Both the position numbers and the translations under genes were made by a program. A stretch of 64,000 nt of DNA from an uncultured Bradyrhizobium sp. (GTDB lineage Bacteria; Pseudomonadota; Alphaproteobacteria; Rhizobiales; Xanthobacteraceae): NCBI RefSeq assembly GCF_947648125.1, contig NZ_CANSMR010000005.1:186001-250000 (forward strand), in the 5' to 3' direction. Below the pieces are notes generated by a model. The model had not been told where the DNA came from and did no database searches. It saw nothing but the letters and a program-made list of their open reading frames with translations. Shown one piece after another: positions 1-8,544 of this stretch. Numbering within the stretch: the stretch's first letter is position 1; every line of letters begins with the position of its first letter.

Positions 1-349
1 CCAGCATCTCAACGCGCATTCGACCTCGACGCCGGTCGGCGATCTCAGCGAATTAGAGGCCATCAAGCGCGTGTTCGGGCGCGAGGGAAGCGTTGCCGTC
101 AGCGCGACCAAGTCGGCGACGGGACATCTGCTTGGAGCTGCCGGCGGCGTCGAGGCGATCTTCACGATCCTGGCGCTGCGCGATCAGGTCGCGCCGCCCA
201 CGCTCAATCTGGAAAACGCCGATCCGGCTGCCGAGGGCATCGACCTCGTCGCCAACGTCGCGCGGCCGATGGACATCGAACACGCGATCTCGAACGGTTT
301 TGGATTTGGCGGCGTCAACGCCAGTCTGGTGTTTCGACGCTGGACGTGA
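1..349 (+). CDS. fabF: Beta-ketoacyl-ACP synthase II-like, C-terminal part (cut by window start)
   Basis: The reading frame is open from base 2 and ends at 349. It carries two hallmarks of the KAS condensing enzymes of fatty acid or polyketide elongation: a catalytic His in NAHSTSTPVGD, and a second catalytic His in KSATGHLLGAAGG. The closing stretch FGFGGVNASLVFRR is the usual C-terminus of FabF-type enzymes. The active-site Cys lies upstream, outside the window. The Ser in NAHS, where FabF normally has Gly, hints at a paralogue rather than the housekeeping fabF, and no acpP or fabG is visible. The family is clear; the exact paralogue is not. Confidence 0.85.
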   Translation, partial: QHLNAHSTSTPVGDLSELEAIKRVFGREGSVAVSATKSATGHLLGAAGGVEAIFTILALRDQVAPPTLNLENADPAAEGIDLVANVARPMDIEHAISNGFGFGGVNASLVFRRWT

Positions 350-358
350 GGCGGCCGG

Positions 359-545
359 CGGCTCACCTCTCCCCGGCGGGGTCGAGACGAGCGAAGCTCG
401 CTCTGCCGAGACGAGCAAAGCTCGCTCTGTCGAGACGAGCGAAGCTCGCTCTGAGGTCGATTTGCCGAGCAAATCGGGTGAGGGGCCGCAGGTCTCACGA
501 GAGACCGTAACCCCTCACCCTGCGCTCCCAAGGGAGAGGTGAACC
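359..545. repeat. Extragenic palindromic element with three tandem 24-bp hairpin units
   Basis: The outer arms GGCTCACCTCTCCCC (359-373) and GGGAGAGGTGAACC (532-545) are inverted and could pair. Inside are three nearly identical 24-bp units at 384-407, 408-431 and 432-455, each of the form GAGACGAGCGAAGCTCGCTC plus four bases. Each unit contains its own small palindrome, GAGCGA-AGC-TCGCTC. A variant palindrome GATTTGCCGAGCAAATC follows at 460-476. The element sits between the fabF stop and the end of the convergent tetR gene, so it may act as a transcript-end structure. Confidence 0.7.
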
Positions 546-574
546 TTCGACGCAGCTCCAACGTCGCATCCCCC

Positions 575-1171
575 TCACGCCTTCGCCACGCTCGCATCGA
601 TCAAGAGCTTGGCCACCGTCAGCGCCGACTGCGCCGGCCCCTCTTCGGACTGCTGGCCGGTGACGTAGATGCCTTCGATGAGCAGCAGCAGGCCATCGCC
701 GAGCACGGCGGGGTGACGCGCGCCCATGGCGGCTGCGAGCTCGCGCAGGCGCTTGCGAAACACCTTCTTGTGGGCTTCGGCGACCTGCCGCGCGGGATTG
801 TCTCGCGCCGGATATTCCACGGTGGCGTTGCTGAGGCCACAGCCGCGATAGCCCTTGCGCACCGCGCGCGTCGACAGCACACGAATATAGGCGAGCACGT
901 GCTCGCGCGCGTCGTGATAGGATTTTCCGCCGGGACTCTCGAACTTCTCCCAGAAATCCAGGTCGTAATCGCGCATATAGGCGGCGGCGAGATCGTCCTT
1001 GGACGCGAAGCTGCGATAGAGGCTCGGCTTGGTGACGCCGGCCCGCTCGACCACCTCATCGACGCCGACGGCGCGGATGCCCTCGCGATAGAACAGCTCG
1101 CTCGCGGAGGCGCGGATCCGGTCGGCGGCCCGGACCGGACGTTCCGCAGCGGGCTCTGTGGCTTTCTTCAT
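575..1171 (-). CDS. TetR/AcrR family transcriptional regulator
   Basis: A 198-residue protein with the N-terminal TetR DNA-binding domain at about residues 17-62: an ASELFYREGIRAVGVDEVVERAG helix-turn-helix core, then the conserved KPSLYRSFASKDDL. The C-terminal ligand-binding half resembles the TetR_C type of Rhizobiales regulators. The ATG at 1171 follows a good ribosome site (AAGGAG, about 6 nt upstream). It is transcribed away from the MFS gene at 1266, with a large palindrome in between, so autoregulation and control of that transporter are the natural inference. The inducer is unknown. Confidence 0.88.
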   Translation of the reverse strand: MKKATEPAAERPVRAADRIRASASELFYREGIRAVGVDEVVERAGVTKPSLYRSFASKDDLAAAYMRDYDLDFWEKFESPGGKSYHDAREHVLAYIRVLSTRAVRKGYRGCGLSNATVEYPARDNPARQVAEAHKKVFRKRLRELAAAMGARHPAVLGDGLLLLIEGIYVTGQQSEEGPAQSALTVAKLLIDASVAKA

Positions 1172-1204
1172 GACGGCTCCTTACGGATTTTACACACGGC
1201 ACGC

Positions 1205-1265
1205 TTGACAATGTTACTTACCGGTACGTATACATGCCGCATCGCAATACGTACCGGTAAGTAAC
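1205..1265 (+). promoter_or_regulatory. Divergent promoter region with a perfect 18-bp inverted-repeat operator
   Basis: GTTACTTACCGGTACGTA (1213-1230) is repeated exactly in inverted orientation at 1248-1265 with a 17-bp spacer. Each arm contains its own palindromic core TACCGGTA, so there may be two TetR dimer sites. A likely promoter for the MFS gene is TTGACA (1205-1210), an 18-bp gap and TATACA (1229-1234). The left arm therefore covers the spacer and -10 region, and the right arm ends directly at the MFS start codon, where a Shine-Dalgarno would normally be. This is strong sequence evidence for a repressor operator; its ligand is unknown. Confidence 0.8.
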
Positions 1266-2561
1266 ATGCCAGACACCTCCATTCAAGCCGCCCCCACCTC
1301 GCGGCGGCCGTTCGGCCAGAACTTCGCGTTCGTCGTCGTCGCCGTGATCTTCCTGGCGCTGCTCGCGTCCGCCGGCCTGCGCGCGACGCCGGGCGTGCTG
1401 ATGCTGCCGCTGCAAAAGGCCTTCGGCTGGGACGTCGGTGTGATCTCCTCATCCGCCGCGGTTGGCATCTTCCTCTACGGCCTGGCGGGCCCGTTCGCCG
1501 CGGCCGTGATGCAGCGCTTCGGCATCCGCCGCACGGTGCTGGGCGCGCTGGTGCTGACGTCGGCTTCGACCGGCGCCAGCTATTTCATGACCGCCCCGTG
1601 GCAGCTGTTCATGAGCTGGGGATTGCTCTCCGGCATCGGCTCGGGCGCGGTCGCCAACGTGCTCGGCGCTACCATCGTCAATCGCTGGTTCACCACCAAT
1701 CGCGGCCTCGTCATGGGGCTGCTGACGGCGTCGACCGCGACCGGCACGCTGATCTTCATGCCGGGCCTCGCGGCGCTGGTGGAATGGGGCGGCTGGCAGC
1801 CGGTGGTGCTGACGGTGGCCGCGTGCTGCGCGGCGCTGATTCCGCTGGTGTATTTTCTCGTGCCGGAGCGGCCGGCGTCGGTGGGCCTGCGCTCGTTCGG
1901 CAGCCAGCACGACGATCATGCGGCGCCACCGGCGGAGGGCAATCCGTTCATCGCCGCGTTCTTAAACCTGGCGCGCGCCGCGAAGACGCGGGCGTTCTGG
2001 TTCCTGTTCGCCACCTTCTTCATCTGCGGCTTTACCACCAATGGCCTCGTCGGCACCCATCTGATCGCGTTCTGCGGCGACCATGGCATCGTCGAGGTGC
2101 AAGCGGCGAGCCTGCTCGCATTGATGGGGTTCTTCGACCTGTTCGGCACCACGTTCTCGGGCTGGCTCACCGACCGCTTCGATCCGCGCAAGCTGCTGTT
2201 CCTGTATTATGGGCTGCGCGGCGTGTCGCTGATCTACCTGCCCTACTCGGACTTCTCGCTTGTGAGCCTGTCGGTGTTCGCGGTGTTCTATGGTCTCGAC
2301 TGGATCGCGACCGTGCCGCCGACCGTGCGCATCGCCTACGAGGCGTTCGGCGACAAGAACGCGCCGCTGGTGTTCGGCTGGGTGGTGGCAGGCCATCAGC
2401 TCGGCGCCGCCTGCGCCGCGTTCTTCGCGGGCTTCATGCGCTCGGCCCAGGGCGATTATCTGCAGGCCTTCATGATCGCAGGCCTCACCGGCATCGTCGC
2501 GGCCGCCCTGTCACTGATGATCACGAAACGGCCGGCGCAACCGGTGCTCGCCACGGCGTGA
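1266..2561 (+). CDS. MFS transporter
   Basis: A 431-residue, strongly hydrophobic protein with about 12 predicted membrane segments and a longer polar loop near residues 200-225 (SQHDDHAAPPAEGN), the usual central loop of the major facilitator superfamily. The RFGIRRTVLGA stretch between TM2 and TM3 corresponds to the MFS signature loop, and GWLTDRFDPRKLL is the matching motif in the second half. It resembles monocarboxylate/OFA-type MFS carriers. The start codon abuts the right operator arm and no clear ribosome site is visible. Co-regulation with the divergent TetR gene suggests export or uptake of the TetR ligand; the substrate cannot be told. Confidence 0.88.
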   Translation: MPDTSIQAAPTSRRPFGQNFAFVVVAVIFLALLASAGLRATPGVLMLPLQKAFGWDVGVISSSAAVGIFLYGLAGPFAAAVMQRFGIRRTVLGALVLTSASTGASYFMTAPWQLFMSWGLLSGIGSGAVANVLGATIVNRWFTTNRGLVMGLLTASTATGTLIFMPGLAALVEWGGWQPVVLTVAACCAALIPLVYFLVPERPASVGLRSFGSQHDDHAAPPAEGNPFIAAFLNLARAAKTRAFWFLFATFFICGFTTNGLVGTHLIAFCGDHGIVEVQAASLLALMGFFDLFGTTFSGWLTDRFDPRKLLFLYYGLRGVSLIYLPYSDFSLVSLSVFAVFYGLDWIATVPPTVRIAYEAFGDKNAPLVFGWVVAGHQLGAACAAFFAGFMRSAQGDYLQAFMIAGLTGIVAAALSLMITKRPAQPVLATA

Positions 2562-2924
2562 GCACGCGCCGATTGAGAACCAGCCCGGCTTTCCGGCGGA
2601 CGCGCAGGTCGCCCATCACGAGTGGGCGTCCCACGCCCGCCGGTTGCTTTCGCGGCAAAACAGATATCAAGCGGCGGGCCGGCCAAGGACCACCCGCTTC
2701 GGCCCGACTATTCCTCGAATTATTCCTGGAAGCCGTTGCGCAATCGAGAGCGATCTGCCAGTTTTTCAACCTTTCATGGACGGGCGATCCACATCGCGGG
2801 GCATCCGACATGTCGGGTAGCGTGAGGGCCAAGACTTGAAGCTCAAGGCCTGAAGCTCTTGACCCGCTTGTTGCAACTGCTTTTGAAAACCCGGATCGGA
2901 CCCTAGAGCGTTTGAAGAAGCCGG
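2562..2924. other. Intergenic region, no gene recognised
   Basis: About 360 bp between the MFS stop and the TPR protein start. Open frames here have no recognisable protein features. No convincing terminator, promoter or repeat was seen. Confidence 0.5.
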
Positions 2925-5234
2925 ATGCCCGAAACAGGTGAAGCTCAAAAGTCCAGTTCGAGCGCCTTGCAGCTCGCCTTCGCGCAGGCCGTCGCGCTGC
3001 ATCAACGGGGACAGCTGGCGGCAGCGGAGAAGATCTATGAAGACATTCTTAGGCAGCAGCCAAGCAACTTCGATGCGCTGCATCTGCTGGGCCTGATTTC
3101 CGCACAGACCGGCCGCAGCCAGCGCGGCGTCGACCTGATCCGGCGAGCGATCGGACTCAACGGCAACGTCGCGGACGCGCACAACAACCTCGGCAATGCG
3201 CTGCGCGATTTGCGTCGCATCGACGACGCGCTCGCAAGCTTCGACAGGGCGATCGCGCTCAAGCCAAACCTTGCGCCGGCGCTCTACAATCGCGGACTTA
3301 CGCTCGCGGAGCTTGGACGCCACGGAGAAGCGCTCGCAAGCTACGATCGCGTGATCGCGCTGGTGCCTGACCATGCAGATGCCCATCGAAACAGGGGCGC
3401 CGCGCTGAGAAAGCTGGAGCGGCTCGAGGAGGCCCTGGCGAGCCTGGACAGGGCGATCGCGCTCAAGCCCAACGATGCCGGTGCACACAACGATCGTGGC
3501 AATGCGCTCAATGACCTCGAGAGGTTCGATGATGCGCTCGCGAGCTACGATCGGGCGCCGGGAATTGCCGGTGCGTGTTACAACCGCGGCAACGTGCTGA
3601 TCAAACTGGATCGTCTCGAAGAGGCAATTGCAAGCTACGACAAAGCGATCGCGCTGCGGCCCGACTATGCCGAGGCCTACAACAACCGCGGCACGGCGCT
3701 GTTGAAGCTCGGGCATGTTGAGGCGGCGCTCGCCAGCATCGACAAGGCGATCCAGTACAAGGGCGACGATGCGGCTGCCTACGCCAACCGCGGCAAGGTT
3801 CTATCCACTCTGGCGCGCTATGACGAGGCACTCGCTGCCTATAACAAGGCTATTGGGCTCAAACCGGACCAGGCCGAGATCGAAGGCTATCGTCTACACG
3901 CCAAATCCCACATGTGCGACTGGGTCGACTTCGATGCCGAGTGCAGCCAATTGATCGAGTCGATCAGGAATCGGGACGCGACGACGCCGCCATTTCTGTT
4001 TTGTAGCGTTCCTTCATCGGCCGCCGACCAACTGCTCTGCGCCACGCGATGGACCGCAAAGAATCATCCACCGTCTGAAAGACAGCGCTGGCGGGGCGAG
4101 CGCTACCATCATGATCGAATTCGCATCGGCTATTTCTCGTCGGATTTTTGCAACCACGCGACATCGCTTTTGATGGCAGGGATGTTCGAGTGCCACGACC
4201 GGTCGAAATTCGAGACGGTGGCAATCTCGTGGTCGCCCAACGACCCTACGGAGATGCGCCGACGGCTGGAGGTGTCGTTCGATCGATTTGTCGAGGTCCG
4301 GGACATGAACGACGATGAGGTCGCCGACCTGATCAGACGCTTGGAAATCGACATCCTGGTTGATTTGAAAGGCTTTACCGCGGGATCCCGCACCAGAGTC
4401 CTCGGCCGTCGGCCTGCCCCCATCCAGGTCAATTATCTGGGTTATCCGGGAACGCTCGGTGCCCCGTTCATCGACTACATCATCGCCGACCGTACCGTGA
4501 TCCCGGATCACCATCGCGAATTCTACAGCGAAAAGGTGGTCGCCCTGCCGGGCAGCTATCAGGCCAACGACGACAAGCGGGTCATTGCCGATCGCGTGTT
4601 TACGCGCGGCGAGGTCGGGCTGGCACCGACGGGCTTCGTGTTCTGTTGCTTCAACAACAACCACAAGATCACGCCTGACATGTTCGATCGGTGGATGAGG
4701 ATTCTCGGCCGCGTCGAGGGCAGCATGTTGTGGCTGCTCGAAGGCAACGCCCGCGCTGCCGCAAATCTGCGCAAGGAGGCGGTCGCGCGTGGCGTCGCTG
4801 CGGAGCGCCTCGTGTTCGCACCGCGCCTGTCGATACCCGACCATCTCGCACGCCATCGCCTCGCCGGCCTGTTCCTCGACAGCACTCCCTACAACGCCCA
4901 CACGACCGCCAGCGATGCGCTATGGGCCGGCCTGCCGGTTCTGACCATTCTCGGCGACACGTTTGCCAGTCGGGTCGCGGGAAGCTTGCTCCATGCGATC
5001 GGGCTGCCCGAGCTCATTGCGGAATCGCCGGAGGCTTACGAGCGCATGGCGGTCGATCTTGCGACCGATCCTTCGAGGCTCGCGGCGCTCAGAACCAGGC
5101 TGGCGGCCAATCGGCTGACGACACCGTTGTTCGATACCAAACGTTTCACCCGGCATATCGAGGCCGCTTACACCGCGATGCATGAGCGCCACCGGGCGGG
5201 CATGGCGCCGGACCATATCGTCGTCCCAGCGTGA
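2925..5234 (+). CDS. TPR protein with O-GlcNAc transferase-like (GT41/SPINDLY) domain
   Basis: A 769-residue cytosolic-looking protein. Residues about 10-330 are a run of tetratricopeptide repeats (recurring A-x-x-x-x-G-x-A and ALASYDRAIALKP units). Residues about 380-755 match the GT41 catalytic region, with landmarks DILVDLKGFT, VNYLGYPGT, DYIIADRTVIP, FLDSTPYNAHTTASDALW and GLPVLT. In eukaryotes this family adds sugar to Ser/Thr; the bacterial substrates are mostly unknown. One repeat is shortened (DRAPGIAGACYNRGN near residue 212), lacking about five or six residues relative to its neighbours. The start ATG has only a weak ribosome site. The family call is strong, the biochemical role inferred. 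Confidence 0.85.
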   Translation: MPETGEAQKSSSSALQLAFAQAVALHQRGQLAAAEKIYEDILRQQPSNFDALHLLGLISAQTGRSQRGVDLIRRAIGLNGNVADAHNNLGNALRDLRRIDDALASFDRAIALKPNLAPALYNRGLTLAELGRHGEALASYDRVIALVPDHADAHRNRGAALRKLERLEEALASLDRAIALKPNDAGAHNDRGNALNDLERFDDALASYDRAPGIAGACYNRGNVLIKLDRLEEAIASYDKAIALRPDYAEAYNNRGTALLKLGHVEAALASIDKAIQYKGDDAAAYANRGKVLSTLARYDEALAAYNKAIGLKPDQAEIEGYRLHAKSHMCDWVDFDAECSQLIESIRNRDATTPPFLFCSVPSSAADQLLCATRWTAKNHPPSERQRWRGERYHHDRIRIGYFSSDFCNHATSLLMAGMFECHDRSKFETVAISWSPNDPTEMRRRLEVSFDRFVEVRDMNDDEVADLIRRLEIDILVDLKGFTAGSRTRVLGRRPAPIQVNYLGYPGTLGAPFIDYIIADRTVIPDHHREFYSEKVVALPGSYQANDDKRVIADRVFTRGEVGLAPTGFVFCCFNNNHKITPDMFDRWMRILGRVEGSMLWLLEGNARAAANLRKEAVARGVAAERLVFAPRLSIPDHLARHRLAGLFLDSTPYNAHTTASDALWAGLPVLTILGDTFASRVAGSLLHAIGLPELIAESPEAYERMAVDLATDPSRLAALRTRLAANRLTTPLFDTKRFTRHIEAAYTAMHERHRAGMAPDHIVVPA

Positions 5235-5468
5235 TCGTTGCTGCGTCGCCAACTTTCGCAGCCCTGGGTCGTCACTGCCCGAAGCGATAGTCAATCAAGC
5301 GCGGCGATCAGGGGATGGATTTGAGCGGCAGCTGGTGTCCTCAATCAAGAGCTCGTCGGGCTCCAAGTTTGTCGTGCATGCGCTGACCTCACGGCGTCCT
5401 ATCCCGCCGAACAATGTCAGCTATTCGAGGAGGTGTCTGAGGGAGGCGGCGAGCGCCTGCGGGACAGA

Positions 5469-6059
5469 TCAGCCGATTACCTTGAACAAGAAGAGGACCG
5501 ACACGCCAGTGGTGCTCGCGAGGACTGACAAGCCGATCCGCAGCAGACGCTTCTCTTCTCTCTCGCCGACCCGCCTGCCGCGGACAGCTTCGAATGCGAT
5601 GAGAAGGAGGCGACCTCCGTCCAATGGCAAGATGGGGAGGAGATTGAACAAGCCGACGGAAGCGGAGAACGCTCCAATCAGCACCTCCAGCCTCATATCG
5701 AGCGAGACAAAAGCAGACCCGCCCCCCTCAAAGTCGATCGCAACAAAATCGATCGCGGCCAGCACCAAATTGAGAAACGGTCCTGCCGCGTAGATCAATG
5801 CTCGTTGCGCCAACGACGCTGTCGAGAACGACCGCCGGTTGGCAGCATCGGAAAGCACGCAACTGCCTCCGATCGGCAAGGCTCCCATCTTCCAGCGCGT
5901 TCCCGATCGGTCAGTGTGACCAAAAATTTCGGGTCCGAGTCCAACGCTCAGCGCTGCCACACAAAATCCGAAAGAGCGCGCCATCAAAAGATGGCCAAGC
6001 TCATGGACGAGGAGGACCCCCAACGCTCCGACAGCCAATATCGAGCAATCCAAATACAC
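5469..6059 (-). CDS. Small M50 family (site-2 protease-like) metalloprotease
   Basis: 196 residues beginning at a GTG; the upstream in-frame codons to the nearest stop contain no better start. The zinc motif HELGH is at about residues 19-23 in a hydrophobic segment, and the second motif NLLPILPLDGGRLL, supplying the third ligand Asp, is near residues 140-153. Hydrophobic segments on both sides indicate a membrane-embedded protease. It is much shorter than RseP and lacks a PDZ domain, so it resembles the minimal SpoIVFB-like branch. No partner gene (signal protein, sigma factor or anti-sigma factor) is adjacent. Confidence 0.82.
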   Translation of the reverse strand: MYLDCSILAVGALGVLLVHELGHLLMARSFGFCVAALSVGLGPEIFGHTDRSGTRWKMGALPIGGSCVLSDAANRRSFSTASLAQRALIYAAGPFLNLVLAAIDFVAIDFEGGGSAFVSLDMRLEVLIGAFSASVGLFNLLPILPLDGGRLLLIAFEAVRGRRVGEREEKRLLRIGLSVLASTTGVSVLFLFKVIG

Positions 6060-6451
6060 GTGACCACGTCCAGTCCGTCGCCACCAGGAGGCCGTCAGGC
6101 CGAAGCAAAATAGGCACTGTTTTCAGGAGTTACAGCCACACGTCATTTTTGGCACCGTGAGCTTCGATAGATAGAATCGTGCCTTCCCTTAGAATCTCTT
6201 CCCTGACACTCTCATTTTCAGTTCTCGACATTCAGCCTTCGTTAATGAAGCCGCCTTGATTTGTGGCCTCTGATTTTTAGCGGCCCAATGTTCACGCATT
6301 GCAAGTAAGCATTGCTTAAGAGGGTATCCTAATATTGCAGCTCTGCCGAAACCGATCGGCGGATAAGAAGGCTGCGCTTTCTCCGGCCCTCTGTTTGCAA
6401 ATGCGAGAAGCGCCTCTGCCGCAGCGACTGGTGGCAATTGGGACGAAGATT
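6060..6451. other. Intergenic region upstream of the tad-like genes
   Basis: About 390 bp of lower GC than the flanks between two divergent genes. It should hold both promoters, but no clear -35/-10 pair or operator could be assigned. Confidence 0.4.
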
Positions 6452-7975
6452 ATGCTCCGCCGCTTGATGCTACGTTTCGCTGGAAACTGCGCGGCTAACG
6501 TCGCAGTGATCTTTGCGCTCGCGATGTTTCCGACTATCTTTCTACTCGGCATGGCGCTGGATTACACGCATGAGCAGCACATGAAGGTCAACCTCGACGC
6601 CGCCACTGATGCTGCCGCGGTCGCCGCGGTCACCTCGGCGATGATGCAACAGAGCCCGCAGGTCGCCCAGGCTACCGCAAAGAACGTTTTCAACATCACC
6701 GCCAATCCTCTGGTGAACAACGGCAACCTGGCCGGAAAGCCAACTCTCACGGTCGCGGTCAATTGCAGCAAACCCGACGCCACAACGGGCTACTGCACCT
6801 ACGCCCCCTGCCCCGGCACGGACTCGGTCTATACTGACGCCGTCAACTCAAACAACCAGGTCGTTCGCAACGTCCAGGTCTGTTACAACGCGGCGTCAAG
6901 CAACGCCTTCCCGGCCGTGCTCCAGAAGGCGAACTGGCCATTCGCAGGCCAGTCAGGCACACGCAACCAGAGCGCACCCAACATCAACTTCTATCTCTTG
7001 CTGGACGCTTCGCCTTCGATGGCCATCGGCGCGACCTCGAGTGACATCAACACGCTGATCGCCAACACGCAAAAGCAGGTCGACTCAACCGGCACCAAGG
7101 GGTGCGGATTCGCGTGCCACGAAACCAATCCTTCCGCGGACAATCTGGGAAATCCGGGCGGCGCCAATCAAGACAACTACGCCCTCGCCCGCAGCCTCAG
7201 CCTCACGCTACGCATCGATCTGGTGACGCAGGCAGTCCAATCACTGATGAATACCGCCTACCAGATATCGAACATCAATAGAAATACTTACGGGGTCGCG
7301 ATCTATTCGTTCGATTATCAGTTGAACAGTAGTTCGCCGATCTTCGCGCCTTCCGGAAAACCTGGAGTGGTGCGAACTCCCGTGACGCCCGCCTCGACGA
7401 CGAGCTACACGGTGGCGACTATCCAGAATGCAGCCTCCAGTATTCAAGTCCTGCCCGTGTACAAGAACAACTGGCTAACATCGTCGAACAATAATAGCGA
7501 CGCCGACACCAGCATCGCGGGTGCGCTGAGCGGTCTCAACCAGATCATGCCGACCCCGGGGAATGGCACCAACGTCGCTAACGATACGCCACAGGCAGTG
7601 GTGTTTCTCGTGACCGATGGCGTTGAGGACGTGAACATTTCGACCGACCCGTACACGGGCTCCTGCAACAAGACTCTCACCGGCAAGCGCTGCCAGCAGC
7701 CGCTAGACCCCACGATCTGCACCACCATCAAGAACAGGAATATCCGGATCGCGGTGCTCTACACCCAGTATGACGACGCGGCGCTCCATAAAAGCAACGC
7801 CTGGTACGATCAATGGGTCCACCCCTATAACGGGACGCCCAGCCAGATCGAGACAAATCTGCAATCCTGCGCCTCGCCGGGTTTGTACACCGAGGTCCAG
7901 ACTGGAGGCGACATCACGGGCGCACTCCAGGCGCTGTTCCTTAAGGTCGCGTCCGACCCCCGTCTGACTCAGTAG
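6452..7975 (+). CDS. TadG-like pilus-assembly protein with von Willebrand A domain
   Basis: A 507-residue protein from the ATG at 6452 (another ATG lies at 6470; the frame is open upstream but that part is not membrane-like). The N-terminus has the RFAGNCAANVAVIFALAMFP segment and a following transmembrane helix typical of TadE/TadG-type secreted or pilus-biogenesis proteins. A VWA domain starts at FYLLLDASPSMAI, whose D-x-S-x-S is the MIDAS metal site; VVFLVTDGVED is a further VWA element. It is Asn/Ser/Thr-rich and has several Cys, as expected for an envelope protein. Two TadE-like genes follow directly, in the same direction, probably as one transcript. Confidence 0.85.
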   Translation: MLRRLMLRFAGNCAANVAVIFALAMFPTIFLLGMALDYTHEQHMKVNLDAATDAAAVAAVTSAMMQQSPQVAQATAKNVFNITANPLVNNGNLAGKPTLTVAVNCSKPDATTGYCTYAPCPGTDSVYTDAVNSNNQVVRNVQVCYNAASSNAFPAVLQKANWPFAGQSGTRNQSAPNINFYLLLDASPSMAIGATSSDINTLIANTQKQVDSTGTKGCGFACHETNPSADNLGNPGGANQDNYALARSLSLTLRIDLVTQAVQSLMNTAYQISNINRNTYGVAIYSFDYQLNSSSPIFAPSGKPGVVRTPVTPASTTSYTVATIQNAASSIQVLPVYKNNWLTSSNNNSDADTSIAGALSGLNQIMPTPGNGTNVANDTPQAVVFLVTDGVEDVNISTDPYTGSCNKTLTGKRCQQPLDPTICTTIKNRNIRIAVLYTQYDDAALHKSNAWYDQWVHPYNGTPSQIETNLQSCASPGLYTEVQTGGDITGALQALFLKVASDPRLTQ

Positions 7976-7986
7976 AGAAAGCAGTC

Positions 7987-8544
7987 ATGACCGCCACGCA
8001 CGCCGCGCCCATGACCAAACGCCGCTGGCACACGTTCTTCGCCGACCGGAAGGGCGCAACCGCGGTCGAGTTCGCGCTAGTCGGGGCGCCGTTCATCGCC
8101 TTGCTGGTCGCCCTGATCCAGACCTTCGTGGTTTTCTTTGCCCAGCAGGCCCTGGAAACGGTGGTGATCCAATCGAGCCGGACGATATTGACAGGGCAGG
8201 CGCAGGCCCAGAACTTGACCCAGAGCCAATTTGCCCAGACGGTCTGCTCCAACGTTGTGATCTTGTTCAACTGCAGCAAGCTGATGATCGACGTCCAGGT
8301 GGCCGGCGCATGGACTTCGGCGAACGCGGGCGCGCCATCGCTGACCTTCGACAGCAACGGAAACGTGACGAACACCTGGCAATTCAACCCCGGCAATCCC
8401 GGTGACATCGTAGTCGTGCGGGTGATGTATCAGTGGCCGGTTGTCCTGGGTCCACTCGGCTTTAATCTGTCAAATCTCTCGAACGGCAACCGCCTTATAA
8501 TGGCGTCTATGGCTTTCAAGAACGAGGCCTTTATCAACTCATGA
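7987..8544 (+). CDS. TadE-family pseudopilin-like protein
   Basis: 185 residues. The motif RKGATAVEFALVGAPFIALL at about residues 22-41 is the TadE signature: a basic N-terminus, a Gly followed by xTAVEFA, then a hydrophobic helix that a prepilin peptidase may process at the Gly. The rest is an exported domain rich in Asn, Gln and Val with two Cys (near residues 89 and 96). It begins 11 bp after the VWA protein, with GAGAAAG upstream of the ATG, and its stop overlaps the next start. Confidence 0.85.
   Translation: MTATHAAPMTKRRWHTFFADRKGATAVEFALVGAPFIALLVALIQTFVVFFAQQALETVVIQSSRTILTGQAQAQNLTQSQFAQTVCSNVVILFNCSKLMIDVQVAGAWTSANAGAPSLTFDSNGNVTNTWQFNPGNPGDIVVVRVMYQWPVVLGPLGFNLSNLSNGNRLIMASMAFKNEAFINS

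Noticed and set aside
384-455. Tandem 24-bp units as a CRISPR array
   Set aside because: Units are directly adjacent without spacers, and no cas gene is present.
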